This document shows positions 17,609 to 29,001 of a stretch of DNA of 64,000 bases, piece after piece (within the stretch, counting starts at the first letter, position 1; each line of letters opens with the position of its first letter). The DNA is from Saprospiraceae bacterium (GTDB lineage Bacteria > Bacteroidota > Bacteroidia > Chitinophagales > Saprospiraceae). The stretch is from the NCBI GenBank assembly GCA_016717105.1, contig JADKGF010000023.1:1-64000 (forward strand), written 5' to 3'. Both the position numbers and the translations under genes were made by a program. The notes below the pieces were generated by a model, which was not told the origin of the DNA, made no database searches, and saw only the letters and a list, made by a program, of their open reading frames with translations.

Positions 17609-20600
17609 TTATTCTATTACGACCATTTTTCTGGTAGCTTTGAAGCTTCCTGCTTCAAGAGTGTAATACAATACACCTGTGCTGCCCAGTTCATTTTTGT
17701 TTAATTCTATGCTGTTGTATCCTTTTCTGAAAGTATTGGTGATAACCTTAACTTTCTTACCGGTAACGTCATAGATTGTAATGCTTGCTTCTGATGATTC
17801 AGGAAGGTCAAATCCAATCGTTGTTGATCCTTTGAATGGATTTGGTGTATTCTGATACAGATTAGCACTTTCAGTTGTTCTGTTGTTCAAAGTCAATTTG
17901 ACATTCATCAAACTGAAATCCTGTGCATAAGCTTCTGCAGATGTCACTGCTGAATCTATCCATAAAGCATTTTCTAGTGATCCATTGGCTTTTGCTTTCA
18001 GTGTCAATGTGAATACATTTTCACCTTCATTTATAGTCATTGGATTTTCTTTATTGTAACTTACAGCTACCATTCCATTTGCCAACTTTGTAAATCCGAA
18101 GTTATTGTCGGTTACTCCTGGAAGATTACTGTTGATTGCAACAAGGCTAAACAATTCGGTGTCAAAGTTTACAGTAAACTGGAAGCCTGCAACCTCACTG
18201 TTTTGTGAAACCACTACAGGTACATCAATAGTTTGACCTGATTCAAATGTTTGATTGTCAGTGCTTAGTGCTAAAGATTGACTAGTACGTGATTCAGTTA
18301 CATTATTGTCTGCATTTGCTACTACATTCCCGTTAACATCACCGATTTTTACACCTATGAAGTTGATGATCATATCAGTTTTGATATTTTCGATATTGTA
18401 AACTAAAGGTAATGATGCTGTTTGAGCTTCCAATGGATCAGTAAATTGGTAAGACTTATCAAAGAATTTCCAAGAATCATTTGCTGAAAATTTAGTGACT
18501 ACACCAAGGATAAGTTTACGCAATTCAGTAAGGTCAGATGCAGTGATTTTTTTATCATTATTTACATCTGCTGCGATAAGTTTGTATGGTGAATTCAGCT
18601 TTTCTACACCAAGAATATGACGCTGGATCATAACTAAGTCGAGCGTAGAAATACCATTCAAGTGGTCATCATTTTTAGTAGGAGCTACTGTATAAGTGCT
18701 TCCGAAAGGTACATTATTGAAAGTATAGATACCGTTATTCGCAGTAAGTACATTCATTTCAGCTCCTTGGAGTGCTACATTAACATCTTTGATACCGATA
18801 TTGGATTCAGTCATGACGTCTCCTTGTACTACCAATCTTGCATTATCTTCATCACATACGTCATTATTATCCTGGATTGTGATGAATGTCGAACAGAAAT
18901 CTTGAACTAATTCTCCAGTAGGCGTCACTACACCAACATAGATGTTGAGGTCGTTTCTACCTAAATCATCGCAAGTGAAAGTTCTTCCTCTTACTAAGAT
19001 AGGTTGCTTATTCGCGTCCAAAGAAATCGGTGCAAAAGAATGATAAACTGTATAACCACATGGATGTGAGCTACCATTATCAAAGTCTTTAGCCCAAATC
19101 TCTACCATACCTGCATCAGCTGTTCCATCATTATCTGTATCAATTGGCATCAAGCTAGAAGCCAATCCATTAATACAATAAGGAGTCGGTGCCTTACAAT
19201 TTGCGATAGTAAATAACTGATCACATTTAGTTACATTACCACATCTGTCTTCAAAAGACCATTCGATTCTATGAGATCCTATTGGATAGGTACCACTAGC
19301 ATCTACTGTATTCACTCTACTCGTACCCACTATTGTAGCTAAACCTGATTTTGAGAACCTTGAGTCTAAAGAGCCACTTGGAAGATATTCAAATACTTTG
19401 TCATTATTTAAATCAATTTTGTATGTGTATCTCAATTGATCTGTACATACGTCATCTGCTGTCGCTATCAATTCGATATATCCAGCTGCACAATTTGGAT
19501 CATATGTACATACAGATTTAGGCGTACAACCAGAAATGATTCTTGGTTTCTCTGGATCATAAACTTTGATCACTTGAGTATGTGTCCAAGTTGCATATTC
19601 ATATCCTCCTCCTACTGTTTCGTATTGCTGACACCAGTCGATAACTGTCCAATGTCTCAAGATTTTGAAACAAGCTTCACCATTAAGGTTGTTGAAAGTA
19701 AAGATTTGGTCTTCATAATCTGCACCAACCAAGCTACAGATATTGTCTGCAATAAGATCTGGTCTTCCTAAGAATTCAGGATCGAAAGCTGTATCATTAG
19801 GATCTTCACAACCCTGAATGAGTGTATCTTTAGGCCATCTGTGAGCTTCCATTACAAATGGATATTTATTTCCAGTCACTACGATGATTTGTGTACATTT
19901 TGCGGTACGTCCACCAGCGTCAGTTGCGGTAAAGTTTCTTGTTATTTTACCAATTCTACAACTATTCAATTCGATAAGTGAATCGGTTGTAATTCTAGTA
20001 GGTTGACAATTGTCATAAGATGTAGGCCATCCGAATGATGCTGTAAGTTTTGCAAGATCAAAATAATCATTACAAGTAACAGTCATATGCGGTGGACAAG
20101 TGATAGCTGGTGGCAATTTGTCTTGAACAACAGCATTTACCATACAGTCATTCCAGTTACCTGCTTTGTCGATTACTCTGAATTGTACCATGTGTGTAGC
20201 TGAGACATCTGAACAACAAAACTGTGCATAAGTGCTGAATCCACATGGATCTGTGATTTCTACTACATATAAGAATTCTTCAGCCTCACATGTTTCATAA
20301 CCGAAATCTTCCCATTTGCCATTGGCATCAAGAACTCGAACATAATCGTAATCATTATGACCATCAACTACATCTTTTGGATTAGCTGTGTTCCAGTTTC
20401 TGTAAGTAGATGACTCACCACTCAACCATGCGAAAAGTCCTTTTTGTTTGATATCTCTTAATCCAATAAGGTAATCAGCTTCCAAATTCCATTCACCAAC
20501 TTTACCGTATAACCATTGGTCTTCAGTATCGCTATTGAGTGCAACAACATATCCACCCATCGCAGCAGCAGTTTTGACAGCTACAGCAGGCGTTGCCTTA

Positions 20601-22519
20601 TGCTTGGATATATAATAGTAATGAGGTTTTACTTTTCCAACATTTACAAACTCACCTAAGTGTGTAAAGCCAGGGAATTCAGGAGTCTTGCATGGTGTAC
20701 ATGCTAATGGGTCCATTCTTCTTACCAACATTTTTGCAAGGTCACAATCATCATAACTACCATCATCAAAAGATGTAGCTGGTACCCATGCTTTGCCATC
20801 AAGTGTCAAACCTATGGTTGTATTTTGATCGCAAATTGCCACAGGCGGAGTATTGTCTTCTACAAAAATGGAAACAGTCTGAGAAGTCTGGTTGTGACAT
20901 TCGTCGAAGGCTGTATATGTGATTTCACTACATCCCACAGGAAGCGGTATATATCTGTCTGCATCTGATGTTTTTAAGCCTTTGATAAATCCACCACTGT
21001 ATGTTACATCATATGTCAAATTGGTTGCACAATTGTCTTTCAGCGTAGGTTTTTGCAATTTGTAAATACCTTCGCATGTATGGCCGTTTGTAGAAGCAAA
21101 ATCAGCAGGTTTAAGGTTTGTGATTACAGGTCCTTTTGCGTCTTTAATTTCTATTATCTGGTAAAATTCATTGACACTTGATTCGCAAGACCATTCAAGA
21201 ATTTGCCACTTACGCATTATTTTTTTAACACACTTTATAGTAGGGAAGTTAGTGTCTTCGTATGTAACATAAATATTACAATGTTCGCTATCTGGTGTCA
21301 ATTCCACATTTGATGGAATCGGCCCGCTGATATTAGTTACAGTAAGTTGTGTCCATCTTTCAATATTATTGGTTCTTACTCTGAAACAGAATACATCACC
21401 TTTTGATACCGGGACCACAACGTTAGTTCTTGTTTGTGGTGTTGCTCCTGATCCTACACCACCAACAGTAAGTGTAGTAACAAGGCCATTCAATGAGTAT
21501 TGTGCATGGTCACTATTGTAATTGCCAAGAGGCGGTATAGTGCCCATCATTTCTGCGTACCAGTCAAATTTTAGATCGCCATCTTTTTCTATATTGATAC
21601 ATACCTGTGCTCCAGTGACTGCGCCACCACCAGCTCCAGTAGTACCTCCAGCCAATACCAAACTATTGTTACTAAGCACAACATCTGTGGTTCCTTCACC
21701 CGATGTAGAACGCATCCAAGGTGTCAAACCAGGATATCCTGTTCCAGGGAATGTAACGCCATTAACTACAATTGAAGTAGGAGATGGGTTACCATTTGGA
21801 AGTTTTGCATATGGTGCATCGCACTCTAACTGGACATTTTCCAATCCTACGATATCATCAAAATCCAATGATACAACATAAAATACAACGCTACAGTCAG
21901 TTAATGAAACATTGCCTGATTCATCAATTGCACGATACGTTCTTTTGATCATTTTTAATGTATCAGGTCCTGCAAATAAATCAGGCCTATCACATTCATT
22001 TACAACAATTTCTTCGTTTACCTGGAATACTCTAGGTGTGTGACAATTATCAAACGCTACTGGAATGAAACTGCCCAAGCTAGGACATGTTACTACACAA
22101 GTATCTGGCTCGATACTTTCCCATGTAGGTTTGAATTTATCTTCTACATTGATGGTAGTCCAACAAGAGTTGGTACCATTTGCAGTTGCAACTTTACCAT
22201 AGATCGTTTTGCCTATGTAGAGTTGACCGTCAATAAGTTCAGCTTCTCCAGTACCGGAATCGATAATGCCACCGGTCGGAGTTTTCATTAAAGTAACTAC
22301 TGCCGTGGAATAACCACCACAGGTCGAGCCATTGGCTAGTATTTGTTCTGCGGTGATGACAGCTTCACAATTGTCATCGACAGAAACCTGAATAGCACCC
22401 TTACAAGCACAAGATGGTGTCTGGGCCATCGTACTGTTCATGATGCCAACAAATAGTACCGTAATCAGAAAGAAATTCCTGATTAAAGTGCTAAAACGTG
22501 TTGAATTTGATTCATTCAT
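17609..22519 (-). CDS. Giant secreted surface protein with HYR-like, C-type lectin, dockerin and cohesin-like domains and a T9SS sorting domain
   Basis: The start is set at the ATG at 22519, not the TTG nine bases upstream. The protein has about 1636 residues. A signal peptide (FFLITVLFVGIMNSTMAQ) leads into several Cys-containing HYR/Ig-like modules that recur around DNTPPVAICD, KLPPAITCPPHMTVTC and ICSLVGADYEDQ. A C-type-lectin-like domain covers about 630-755 (YLIGLRDIKQKGLFAWLSG; WNTANP). Later come a carboxypeptidase-regulatory-like domain (about 1230), a dockerin-like calcium-loop pair (IAADVNNDKKITASDL, about 1324), a cohesin-like domain (about 1416-1543), and a type A T9SS domain (YQNTPNPFKGSTTIGFDL). 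It is probably an adhesin or matrix protein exported by T9SS. Confidence 0.9.
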   Translation of the reverse strand: MNESNSTRFSTLIRNFFLITVLFVGIMNSTMAQTPSCACKGAIQVSVDDNCEAVITAEQILANGSTCGGYSTAVVTLMKTPTGGIIDSGTGEAELIDGQLYIGKTIYGKVATANGTNSCWTTINVEDKFKPTWESIEPDTCVVTCPSLGSFIPVAFDNCHTPRVFQVNEEIVVNECDRPDLFAGPDTLKMIKRTYRAIDESGNVSLTDCSVVFYVVSLDFDDIVGLENVQLECDAPYAKLPNGNPSPTSIVVNGVTFPGTGYPGLTPWMRSTSGEGTTDVVLSNNSLVLAGGTTGAGGGAVTGAQVCINIEKDGDLKFDWYAEMMGTIPPLGNYNSDHAQYSLNGLVTTLTVGGVGSGATPQTRTNVVVPVSKGDVFCFRVRTNNIERWTQLTVTNISGPIPSNVELTPDSEHCNIYVTYEDTNFPTIKCVKKIMRKWQILEWSCESSVNEFYQIIEIKDAKGPVITNLKPADFASTNGHTCEGIYKLQKPTLKDNCATNLTYDVTYSGGFIKGLKTSDADRYIPLPVGCSEITYTAFDECHNQTSQTVSIFVEDNTPPVAICDQNTTIGLTLDGKAWVPATSFDDGSYDDCDLAKMLVRRMDPLACTPCKTPEFPGFTHLGEFVNVGKVKPHYYYISKHKATPAVAVKTAAAMGGYVVALNSDTEDQWLYGKVGEWNLEADYLIGLRDIKQKGLFAWLSGESSTYRNWNTANPKDVVDGHNDYDYVRVLDANGKWEDFGYETCEAEEFLYVVEITDPCGFSTYAQFCCSDVSATHMVQFRVIDKAGNWNDCMVNAVVQDKLPPAITCPPHMTVTCNDYFDLAKLTASFGWPTSYDNCQPTRITTDSLIELNSCRIGKITRNFTATDAGGRTAKCTQIIVVTGNKYPFVMEAHRWPKDTLIQGCEDPNDTAFDPEFLGRPDLIADNICSLVGADYEDQIFTFNNLNGEACFKILRHWTVIDWCQQYETVGGGYEYATWTHTQVIKVYDPEKPRIISGCTPKSVCTYDPNCAAGYIELIATADDVCTDQLRYTYKIDLNNDKVFEYLPSGSLDSRFSKSGLATIVGTSRVNTVDASGTYPIGSHRIEWSFEDRCGNVTKCDQLFTIANCKAPTPYCINGLASSLMPIDTDNDGTADAGMVEIWAKDFDNGSSHPCGYTVYHSFAPISLDANKQPILVRGRTFTCDDLGRNDLNIYVGVVTPTGELVQDFCSTFITIQDNNDVCDEDNARLVVQGDVMTESNIGIKDVNVALQGAEMNVLTANNGIYTFNNVPFGSTYTVAPTKNDDHLNGISTLDLVMIQRHILGVEKLNSPYKLIAADVNNDKKITASDLTELRKLILGVVTKFSANDSWKFFDKSYQFTDPLEAQTASLPLVYNIENIKTDMIINFIGVKIGDVNGNVVANADNNVTESRTSQSLALSTDNQTFESGQTIDVPVVVSQNSEVAGFQFTVNFDTELFSLVAINSNLPGVTDNNFGFTKLANGMVAVSYNKENPMTINEGENVFTLTLKAKANGSLENALWIDSAVTSAEAYAQDFSLMNVKLTLNNRTTESANLYQNTPNPFKGSTTIGFDLPESSEASITIYDVTGKKVKVITNTFRKGYNSIELNKNELGSTGVLYYTLEAGSFKATRKMVVIE

Positions 22520-22528
22520 GAGATCCAA

Positions 22529-23210
22529 ATTTTGAGTTTTAAGAAATAAAAAATTTTACTGTTATGAGATTTAGATGTATAAGAATACACGCCTAAGCCC
22601 CAGTAACTTATTGGTTAAGAAATAAATACTAAAAGGATGCAAATGCCCCTTTTAATCTTTTGGATCTATTATACTAATCTAAGGTTGGAAAAAAAAATAT
22701 ATAAATAATAGTAATGCATAATTTAAAATATGCACATAGTGATCAGAAAAACATATATTTATGCTTCTGATTTGTTGTCAGCTTAAGGTTAAACTATTAT
22801 AAAATTCAGGTTGAATAAAAATGGTAGGTTCAGAACAGTTTCTCACGCTATTCTACGGCAAAGATAAAACGGATTACACATTAAAAAAAATATTATAGAA
22901 AAAAAATACATATATTTTTATACATAACATATAATGTATTGATAAATAGAGTTATAAGAATTATAAAAATATATAATAAAATCGGTAGATTTATAAAAAA
23001 TCATAGCAAAAACTTCAAATATGTTTTTTTATAAATCATAATTTGCTTAGAATTACCTATTTATAAATTACATTTTACAGTACTGTATATTGTGCTATGT
23101 ATATGCCTGAAATCTCATGCTTAATAGTTATTTACTGATCATATTTTGAATTGGCTGAAAATAGGTGTATGTTCGTTCCTCAATTTGGATACGGAAAATG
23201 TTTCTAGAAT
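22529..23210. other. Long AT-rich intergenic region
   Basis: About 680 bp lie between the giant minus-strand gene and the divergent membrane-protein gene. The sequence is very AT-rich (22870-23060 is almost wholly A/T). The only signal I support is a minus-strand TATCTTTG at 22859-22866, which would give the surface-protein mRNA a leader of about 330 nt. I see no ORF. Confidence 0.5.
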
Positions 23211-24630
23211 ATGGACTTCAAAAATAGGCAACACCATTTATTTATAATTGCTACTTTTATTTCAATTGCAAGTATCATGACTTGGCATGTCTCTAGTCAT
23301 ATTTTCTTTTGGGATACGGTACAGCTTGGTGCAAAACATGGCATACATTTTTATGAAACCAGATTTGCAGAGATTTTGCTTCCTGATACTTTTGATAGTG
23401 GTCATGTACCCATTTTCGGTATGTATCTGGCTTTGATGTGGATATTTTTTGATAAAAGTCTTTTTGTTAGCCATTTTGTCATGCTCCCTTTTTTAATTGG
23501 CATTATTTTTCAGGCATACTTTCTGATAAAAAGATTTGTACCCGATCATGATGTCCCATATGCGTTGGTTCTTTTTCTTATTCAACCTACTTTACTTGGG
23601 CAATCAGTTTTAGTATCTCCAGATATTCCGTTGGTATTTTTCTTTTTATTGGCATTAAATGGTGTATTGTGTAATCGACGGGTTTTACTTCTGATGGGTA
23701 TTGCAGGTTTGTTTCTCATCAGCATGCGTGGGGCAATGCTATCTTTTGGAATATTACTCCTTGACTTGTATTTTAATTTTAAGCAATATAAAAGTAGTTA
23801 CTTTATTACGTTATGTAAAATGTCTTTGTCATATCTACCTGGATTTATCCTTTTCGGATTATATAACTATTTTCATTATGTGCAGAAAGGCTGGATTGGT
23901 TATCATGAGGGCTCGCCTTGGGCTGAATCGTTCCAACATGTTGATATTTTTGGTTTTTTGAGAAATATCATAATTTTAGGTTGGCGATTGTTGGATTTTG
24001 GAAATATTTTCTTGTGGATAACTGGATTATGGTTGCTTTATAGGCATTTCTCAGTGTTGATTAAAGATAAAAGATTTATAAATCTTGTAATCGTTTTTTG
24101 TGGTCATTTTGGGTTGTTTGTCAGTTAGTTTTTTATGTTATAATGGTTTGAATGCCCATCGATATATCTTGCCAGTATATTTAACACTTTCACTGCTTGT
24201 AATTTATATTTTATTTAATACACCGATGGTAATAAAGTATCGAATATACACCATCTTGTGTTTGGGATTGTTGAGTGGACATCTATGGATTTATCCGCCA
24301 CACATTGCACAAGGTTGGGATGCGAGTTTGGCACATTTACCTTACTATGGACTAAGAGATAAAATCTTACAAGATATGATGGCCCAGAATATAGGTATAG
24401 AAGAAGTAGCATGCGTATTTCCCAATCAAAGTGAAATGCGTTACATGGATTTGACTGAATCAAAATTAAAGCATACATCATTTGATCACATTACGACCAA
24501 GTATGTACTTTATTCTAATGTTTTTAATGATTATACTGACGAAGATATCCACATTTTAGGCGAAAAATTTAAGGTTTTGAATCAATATGAACGATTTGGT
24601 GTGTTTATGACATTGTACGAGAGAAAGTAA
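23211..24630 (+). CDS. Polytopic membrane protein, GT-C (PMT/ArnT-like) glycosyltransferase candidate (frameshifted)
   Basis: The first part (to 24128) has about eight membrane helices, starting FIIATFISIASIMTWHVS. An early extracytoplasmic loop (DTVQLGAKHGIHFYETRF) contains acidic residues, like GT39-type enzymes. The frame stops at FGLFVS; deleting one T from a 3-T run (24117-24119) continues it as GLLSVSFLCYNGLNAHRYIL. More helices and a soluble C-terminal domain follow to 24630. The repaired length is about 472 residues. Topology and the RYILP segment fit a lipid-linked-sugar glycosyltransferase, but I cannot name a family for certain. Confidence 0.65.
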
Positions 24631-24957
24631 CGGGTTTGAAAATAGGATATTGTTAGTTTAAACCAAATTAAGAAAGAGCTCATTTGATACGACGGAATTT
24701 GACTTTGAATTAGCATCAATTTTCTTTCGATGTATTCCGAAAGGCCTTCAATCAAATTTTGTTAGTTCTAATCCAAAGCATCACACAGTTTGATAAATAT
24801 CATTTCGCTTGAATTCATAAAGCTAAATTTGAGTTAAAAATGACTAATGTAAGGATATTGTACAATTTTTTAAAAAAATATCACATCATCATGTGACAAG
24901 CTCATTGAAGGTGTTCGTCTATAAAATGTTATTTTTGCAGCAACTAATACAACGATA
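24631..24957. other. Intergenic region
   Basis: This 327-bp gap holds the promoter of the downstream response regulator and nothing else I can support. Confidence 0.5.
24930..24937 (+). promoter_or_regulatory. -7 promoter element (TATTTTTG)
   Basis: TATTTTTG matches the consensus and lies 20 bp upstream of the response-regulator ATG at 24958. Confidence 0.5.
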
Positions 24958-25599
24958 ATGGGTGACTTGATCAGAGTAGCAATCTATGAAGACAATGCAG
25001 GCTTGCGTGAAATTTTGGCTTCTATCATCAGAGATTCAGATGAATTTGAGCTGTCAGGTGAGTTTGCTCACTGTTTGGATGTAGTACGAAATACCAAGGC
25101 TTTTTCACCCGATGTGATCATTATGGATATAGATATGCCAGGTCGAAGTGGGATCGATGGCGTCAAGGACTTAAAAGCTGTTTACCCTGAAGTTGAAGTT
25201 ATAATGAATACAGTTTTCGATGATGACGACAGGATATTCAGCGCACTAAAAGCTGGAGCCACAGGATACTTATTGAAAAAAAATTCATTAGCCAATCTCC
25301 TAACCTCCATCAAGGATGTGAAAAACGGTGGTGCGCCCATAAGTCCATCTATAGCGCGCAAGGTTTTGCAATTGCCTTTTGCATCAGGCAAAGGAACAGA
25401 TGAGAATTATAATTTGACTGAACGAGAGATCGAAATTTTAAAACTTCTTTCTAAAGGATTAAGCTATAAAATGGTAGCTAGAGACATGAATATTAGTTTG
25501 GATACTGTCCGTACATATGTAAAGCGCATTTATGAAAAATTACATGTGCATTCTGTAACAGAAGCCGTCCATAAAGTGTTTATTGAGAATAAACAATAA
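24958..25599 (+). CDS. NarL/LuxR-type response regulator
   Basis: This 213-residue regulator has a receiver domain with the acidic pair ED (11-12), phospho-acceptor Asp57 in VIIMDIDMPG, and Lys in GYLLKKNS. A linker leads to a LuxR-type HTH (LTEREIEILKLLSKGLSYKM; LDTVRTYVKRIYEKLHVHS). The histidine kinase gene 41 bp downstream encodes a HisKA_3 kinase, the normal partner type for NarL regulators, so the two form a cotranscribed pair. The position between two giant surface-protein genes suggests, but does not show, control of surface proteins. Confidence 0.94.
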   Translation: MGDLIRVAIYEDNAGLREILASIIRDSDEFELSGEFAHCLDVVRNTKAFSPDVIIMDIDMPGRSGIDGVKDLKAVYPEVEVIMNTVFDDDDRIFSALKAGATGYLLKKNSLANLLTSIKDVKNGGAPISPSIARKVLQLPFASGKGTDENYNLTEREIEILKLLSKGLSYKMVARDMNISLDTVRTYVKRIYEKLHVHSVTEAVHKVFIENKQ

Positions 25600-25640
25600 A
25601 TTTAACCCTTGATTTAATCAAAAGCCATATAATATTTATT

Positions 25641-28600
25641 TTGATAAATAAAAACCTTCATATTATTTTGGTTTTACAGTGTGTTGTTTTTTTGTTTATC
25701 AAAACTGCATTAGGGCAAGATGTGACAAAACAGATCATTTTCGATCATTATGGCGTGACACAAGGTTTTTCTGCATCGCAAGTTTTATGTCTTAAGAAAG
25801 CTAGCAACGGATTATTATGGATCGGAACAGAACAGGGATTGGTACGATATGATGGTCACAATTTCAAAACTTACCGATCAAATCCTTTTGATACTACTAC
25901 AATATCTTCAAATTATTTGAAAAAAATTGAAGAAGACAAACATGGTAGGCTTTGGTTGACACCATTGCCTAATTTAGATATATTTAATTCAAAAACCGGT
26001 AGCTTCCAGAGAATAAATAAAATTCAATCAGAATCGGATAGTATCAAAATGGTTGTATTGACATTAAAGTACGACTTTAGTAGAGATGTGATGTGGATAG
26101 GCACAAATCTTGGATTATTTTATTCGCAAGGCAAGGAGATAAGTTTTCAAAAAGTAATAATACCCGAAAAAAATGTAAATACTGGCATTCGAAGTATCGA
26201 GATCGAAAAAAGTGGGATTATTTGGCTGACCGCATCAGATGGACTTTGGAGATATAATCCAGAACAATGCACAGTAAGGAATTTTCATTGTATAAACTCA
26301 AATTTTAATGATGGATTTTTAAATTCATTTATGGATGAAAAGAATCAAACTATTTGGATCGGTAGTTGGCTCAATGGCTTATTGCAATTTGATATGCAGA
26401 CCCATGAAATGAATAAGTATTTTTTTGCAGATAGCATTAAATTACAAAATGGAATATTGGCAATCCAAAAATCAGGGTTCAAAGATGAAGAAGATTTATT
26501 ATGGCTGGGTACTACGGATGGTGTGAAGTCATTTGACATAAAGCAGAAACGATTTTCTAATTTTATAACAAATGATTATAACGACATAAAAGGTATACCT
26601 GGAGTAGGATATTGTTTCGAAAGGACAGTAACAGAAGGCTTGTGGATCGGGACAAATAAAGGTCTGCATCGGTATGATAAATATAAGCAAAATATAAAAT
26701 TTACAGAAACACCATTGGTAAAGGGTCAGAAAGACTGGGCATTTAGTGATATTTGTTTTGAATCAGGAAGCAAAAGAGATAGCATTATTTGGTTTAATGT
26801 GCCTTACAATTCATTTTTCAGATATGACCTTATTCATAAAACTGAAGCGCCAATTCCAGTTATTTTAAAGCCTTATTGTGAAAATACCGGACCTCATACC
26901 TTATATCAGGATTCTGAAGAAACCTTGTGGTTTTCGTCAGAAGCTAAAGGGTTGACGGGATATAATTTAAAAATAAGAAACTCATTATTCCCAAATGGAA
27001 ATCCAAGCGAAATCCTATGCCCAAAATCCTAAAAATAAAAGAAGATGAAGAAAAGAATTTATGGCTCGGCACCACTGTAGGTATGTACATGTATCATCGG
27101 AGCCGCAATGAAATTATAGAACAAGCAGAAATCCGATCTTTTCTGGAACAAAATAAATTGTCAAATTTTGCATTCAGATTTACCATAGATCCCAAAGGCT
27201 TGGTTTGGATATTTTCCACACAACAAAGAGGCGAAATTGATGCTATCTACAACTTCAATCCGAAGAATAAGATGCTGAATCTATTTTCTGGTGATAAATA
27301 TCCCGTTTTAAAAATTTTAAAAGCTTGGAGGCAATTGAGTCTATTGGAAAAGATAAATTGCTCATCACATCATATAATGGCTTTTGTGTGGTTAATACCG
27401 AAGGTGAAGTACCCAAATTCGAACTTTTTGAGACCTATTATGGAACGCCGCTTGGTATATTCAAATATATCATCAATGACAATAAAGGAAATGTATGGCT
27501 TTCAGGTGATAATGGTGTGACAAGATTTGATCCCAAATCCAAGACTATCACCAGTTTTAACTACACCAATTCGTATTTGGGCATGAATGCAGTACCAGAG
27601 TTGGCATTTTCAGACAAGACAAAGACATTGTACATTTCACAGTTTCAAGGGTTAAATACAATAGAGGTTGAAGAATTTTTGGTATCCAAGTCAGGAAATA
27701 TTATGTTGTCAGAAATGAAAATACTGAATTATAATATTGACACGCTGCCACACTCAGGTCAGACCATTCGATTGGGTCATGAACAAAACAACATCGAGTT
27801 GCGATTTACAAATCTTAGCTTTACGAATTCACAAAATAATGAATATCAGTATTATATAAGCAGTTCTAAAGCCGGTTGGACTTCTATGTCAAGTAATATT
27901 CTTAGGTTCGATAATATGGGATATGGCAGTTATCAACTTAAAGTGCGTGCCGAAAATTGTTTTGGTATCATGAGCCCACAAGAATTTGTATTGCAGATTA
28001 TCATCGCACCACCTTTTTGGCGTACTTGGTGGTTCAATGGTTTGATCATGACGTGTATTTCTTTCATAATTTATGGCTTTTTCAAATTCAGAGATTTACA
28101 AAGGGAGAAACTGGAAAAACTCAGACATACCATCGCAAGAGATTTGCATGACGATATGGGAAGTACATTATCACACATCAGAATGATGAGCGAAAGAGAA
28201 TCAATGAGAAAAGATGCAAACCAATCATTCAAGACTATAGCGGATAAAACTGCTGAGGTGATGAACAATATGACAGAAATTATATGGAGTATCAATCCTA
28301 AAAATGACAACTTGAAAAATATTCTAGGTAGAATTCAAGAGTTTGCTATAGATACATTGGAGCCGTTGGGTATTGAAGTGAACTTCGAAATCGATAGTGT
28401 ACCAGAAAATATTAAAATGAATCTGGAAGAAAGACGTCATTTATTTCTGATTTTCAAAGAAGCCATAAATAATGCCGCAAAATATAGTAAAGCCAAAAAT
28501 GTAAATTTCACATTTTACAATGAAAAAAATAAGATGACAATTGTTTTTGATGACAATGGTATAGGATTCGACCCACTGCTTATTACTAGGGGAAATGGCT

Positions 28601-28698
28601 TAAAAAATATGGCCAATAGAGCCAAATTATTAAATGGAATTTTCAGTATTCAAACAAATCAAGAGAAAACTATAATTACATTGATCCTCACAAAATAA
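25641..28698 (+). CDS. Two-component sensor histidine kinase with periplasmic beta-propeller (frameshifted twice)
   Basis: The protein has a signal segment and a long run of Reg_prop repeats (LLWIGTEQGLVRYDGHNFKT; IWIGSWLNGLLQFD; LWLGTTDGVKSFD; GLWIGTNKGLHRYD). A Y_Y_Y domain, one membrane helix (GLIMTCISFIIYGFFKF), and a HisKA_3 domain with ARDLHDDMGSTLSHIRMM and an HATPase follow. Two breaks split it: near 27026 and near 27322, each healed by adding one A to a 4-A run. The repaired length is about 1018 residues. Propeller kinases of this type sense glycans or other envelope ligands in Bacteroidota and signal to a NarL or AraC regulator, here the gene just upstream. Confidence 0.88.
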
Positions 28699-29001
28699 GA
28701 TGAAAACAATCTTTTGATCAGTCGATTTTTTGGTGAGAAAAATAAAAACAAAAATTATTTATACCTGAATTTCTCGTGGTTTCCCCTAAATTTTTCAATT
28801 ATTTGCTTATGAAAAGGTATAATTTTTGCAAAAAAATCATTTTTTTAAGTTAAAATATGGTTAAATTCCATATATTTACGAAACATTAACAAATTCTGCT
28901 CGTCAAGAAGCTGATTGTTTTGTAGCCCCACATTCCCTTTTTAGGTTTCCCTTATTGCTCGTTAGTGTAACCATTATTTTATTAACTCAAATTTTCTGAA
29001 A
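28699..29001. other. Intergenic region upstream of the repeat-rich surface protein
   Basis: This 303-bp gap presumably holds the promoter of the 29002 gene. I see no full TAnnTTTG match close to the start (TATATTTA near 28870 is the nearest) and no ORF. Confidence 0.4.

Noticed and set aside
21522..21881. Plus-strand ORF inside the giant surface protein gene, and similar ORFs at 19436-19771 and 22040-22291
   Set aside because: These lie opposite a continuous coding frame and have low-complexity or Cys-rich sequence expected of an antisense shadow. None has a family feature.
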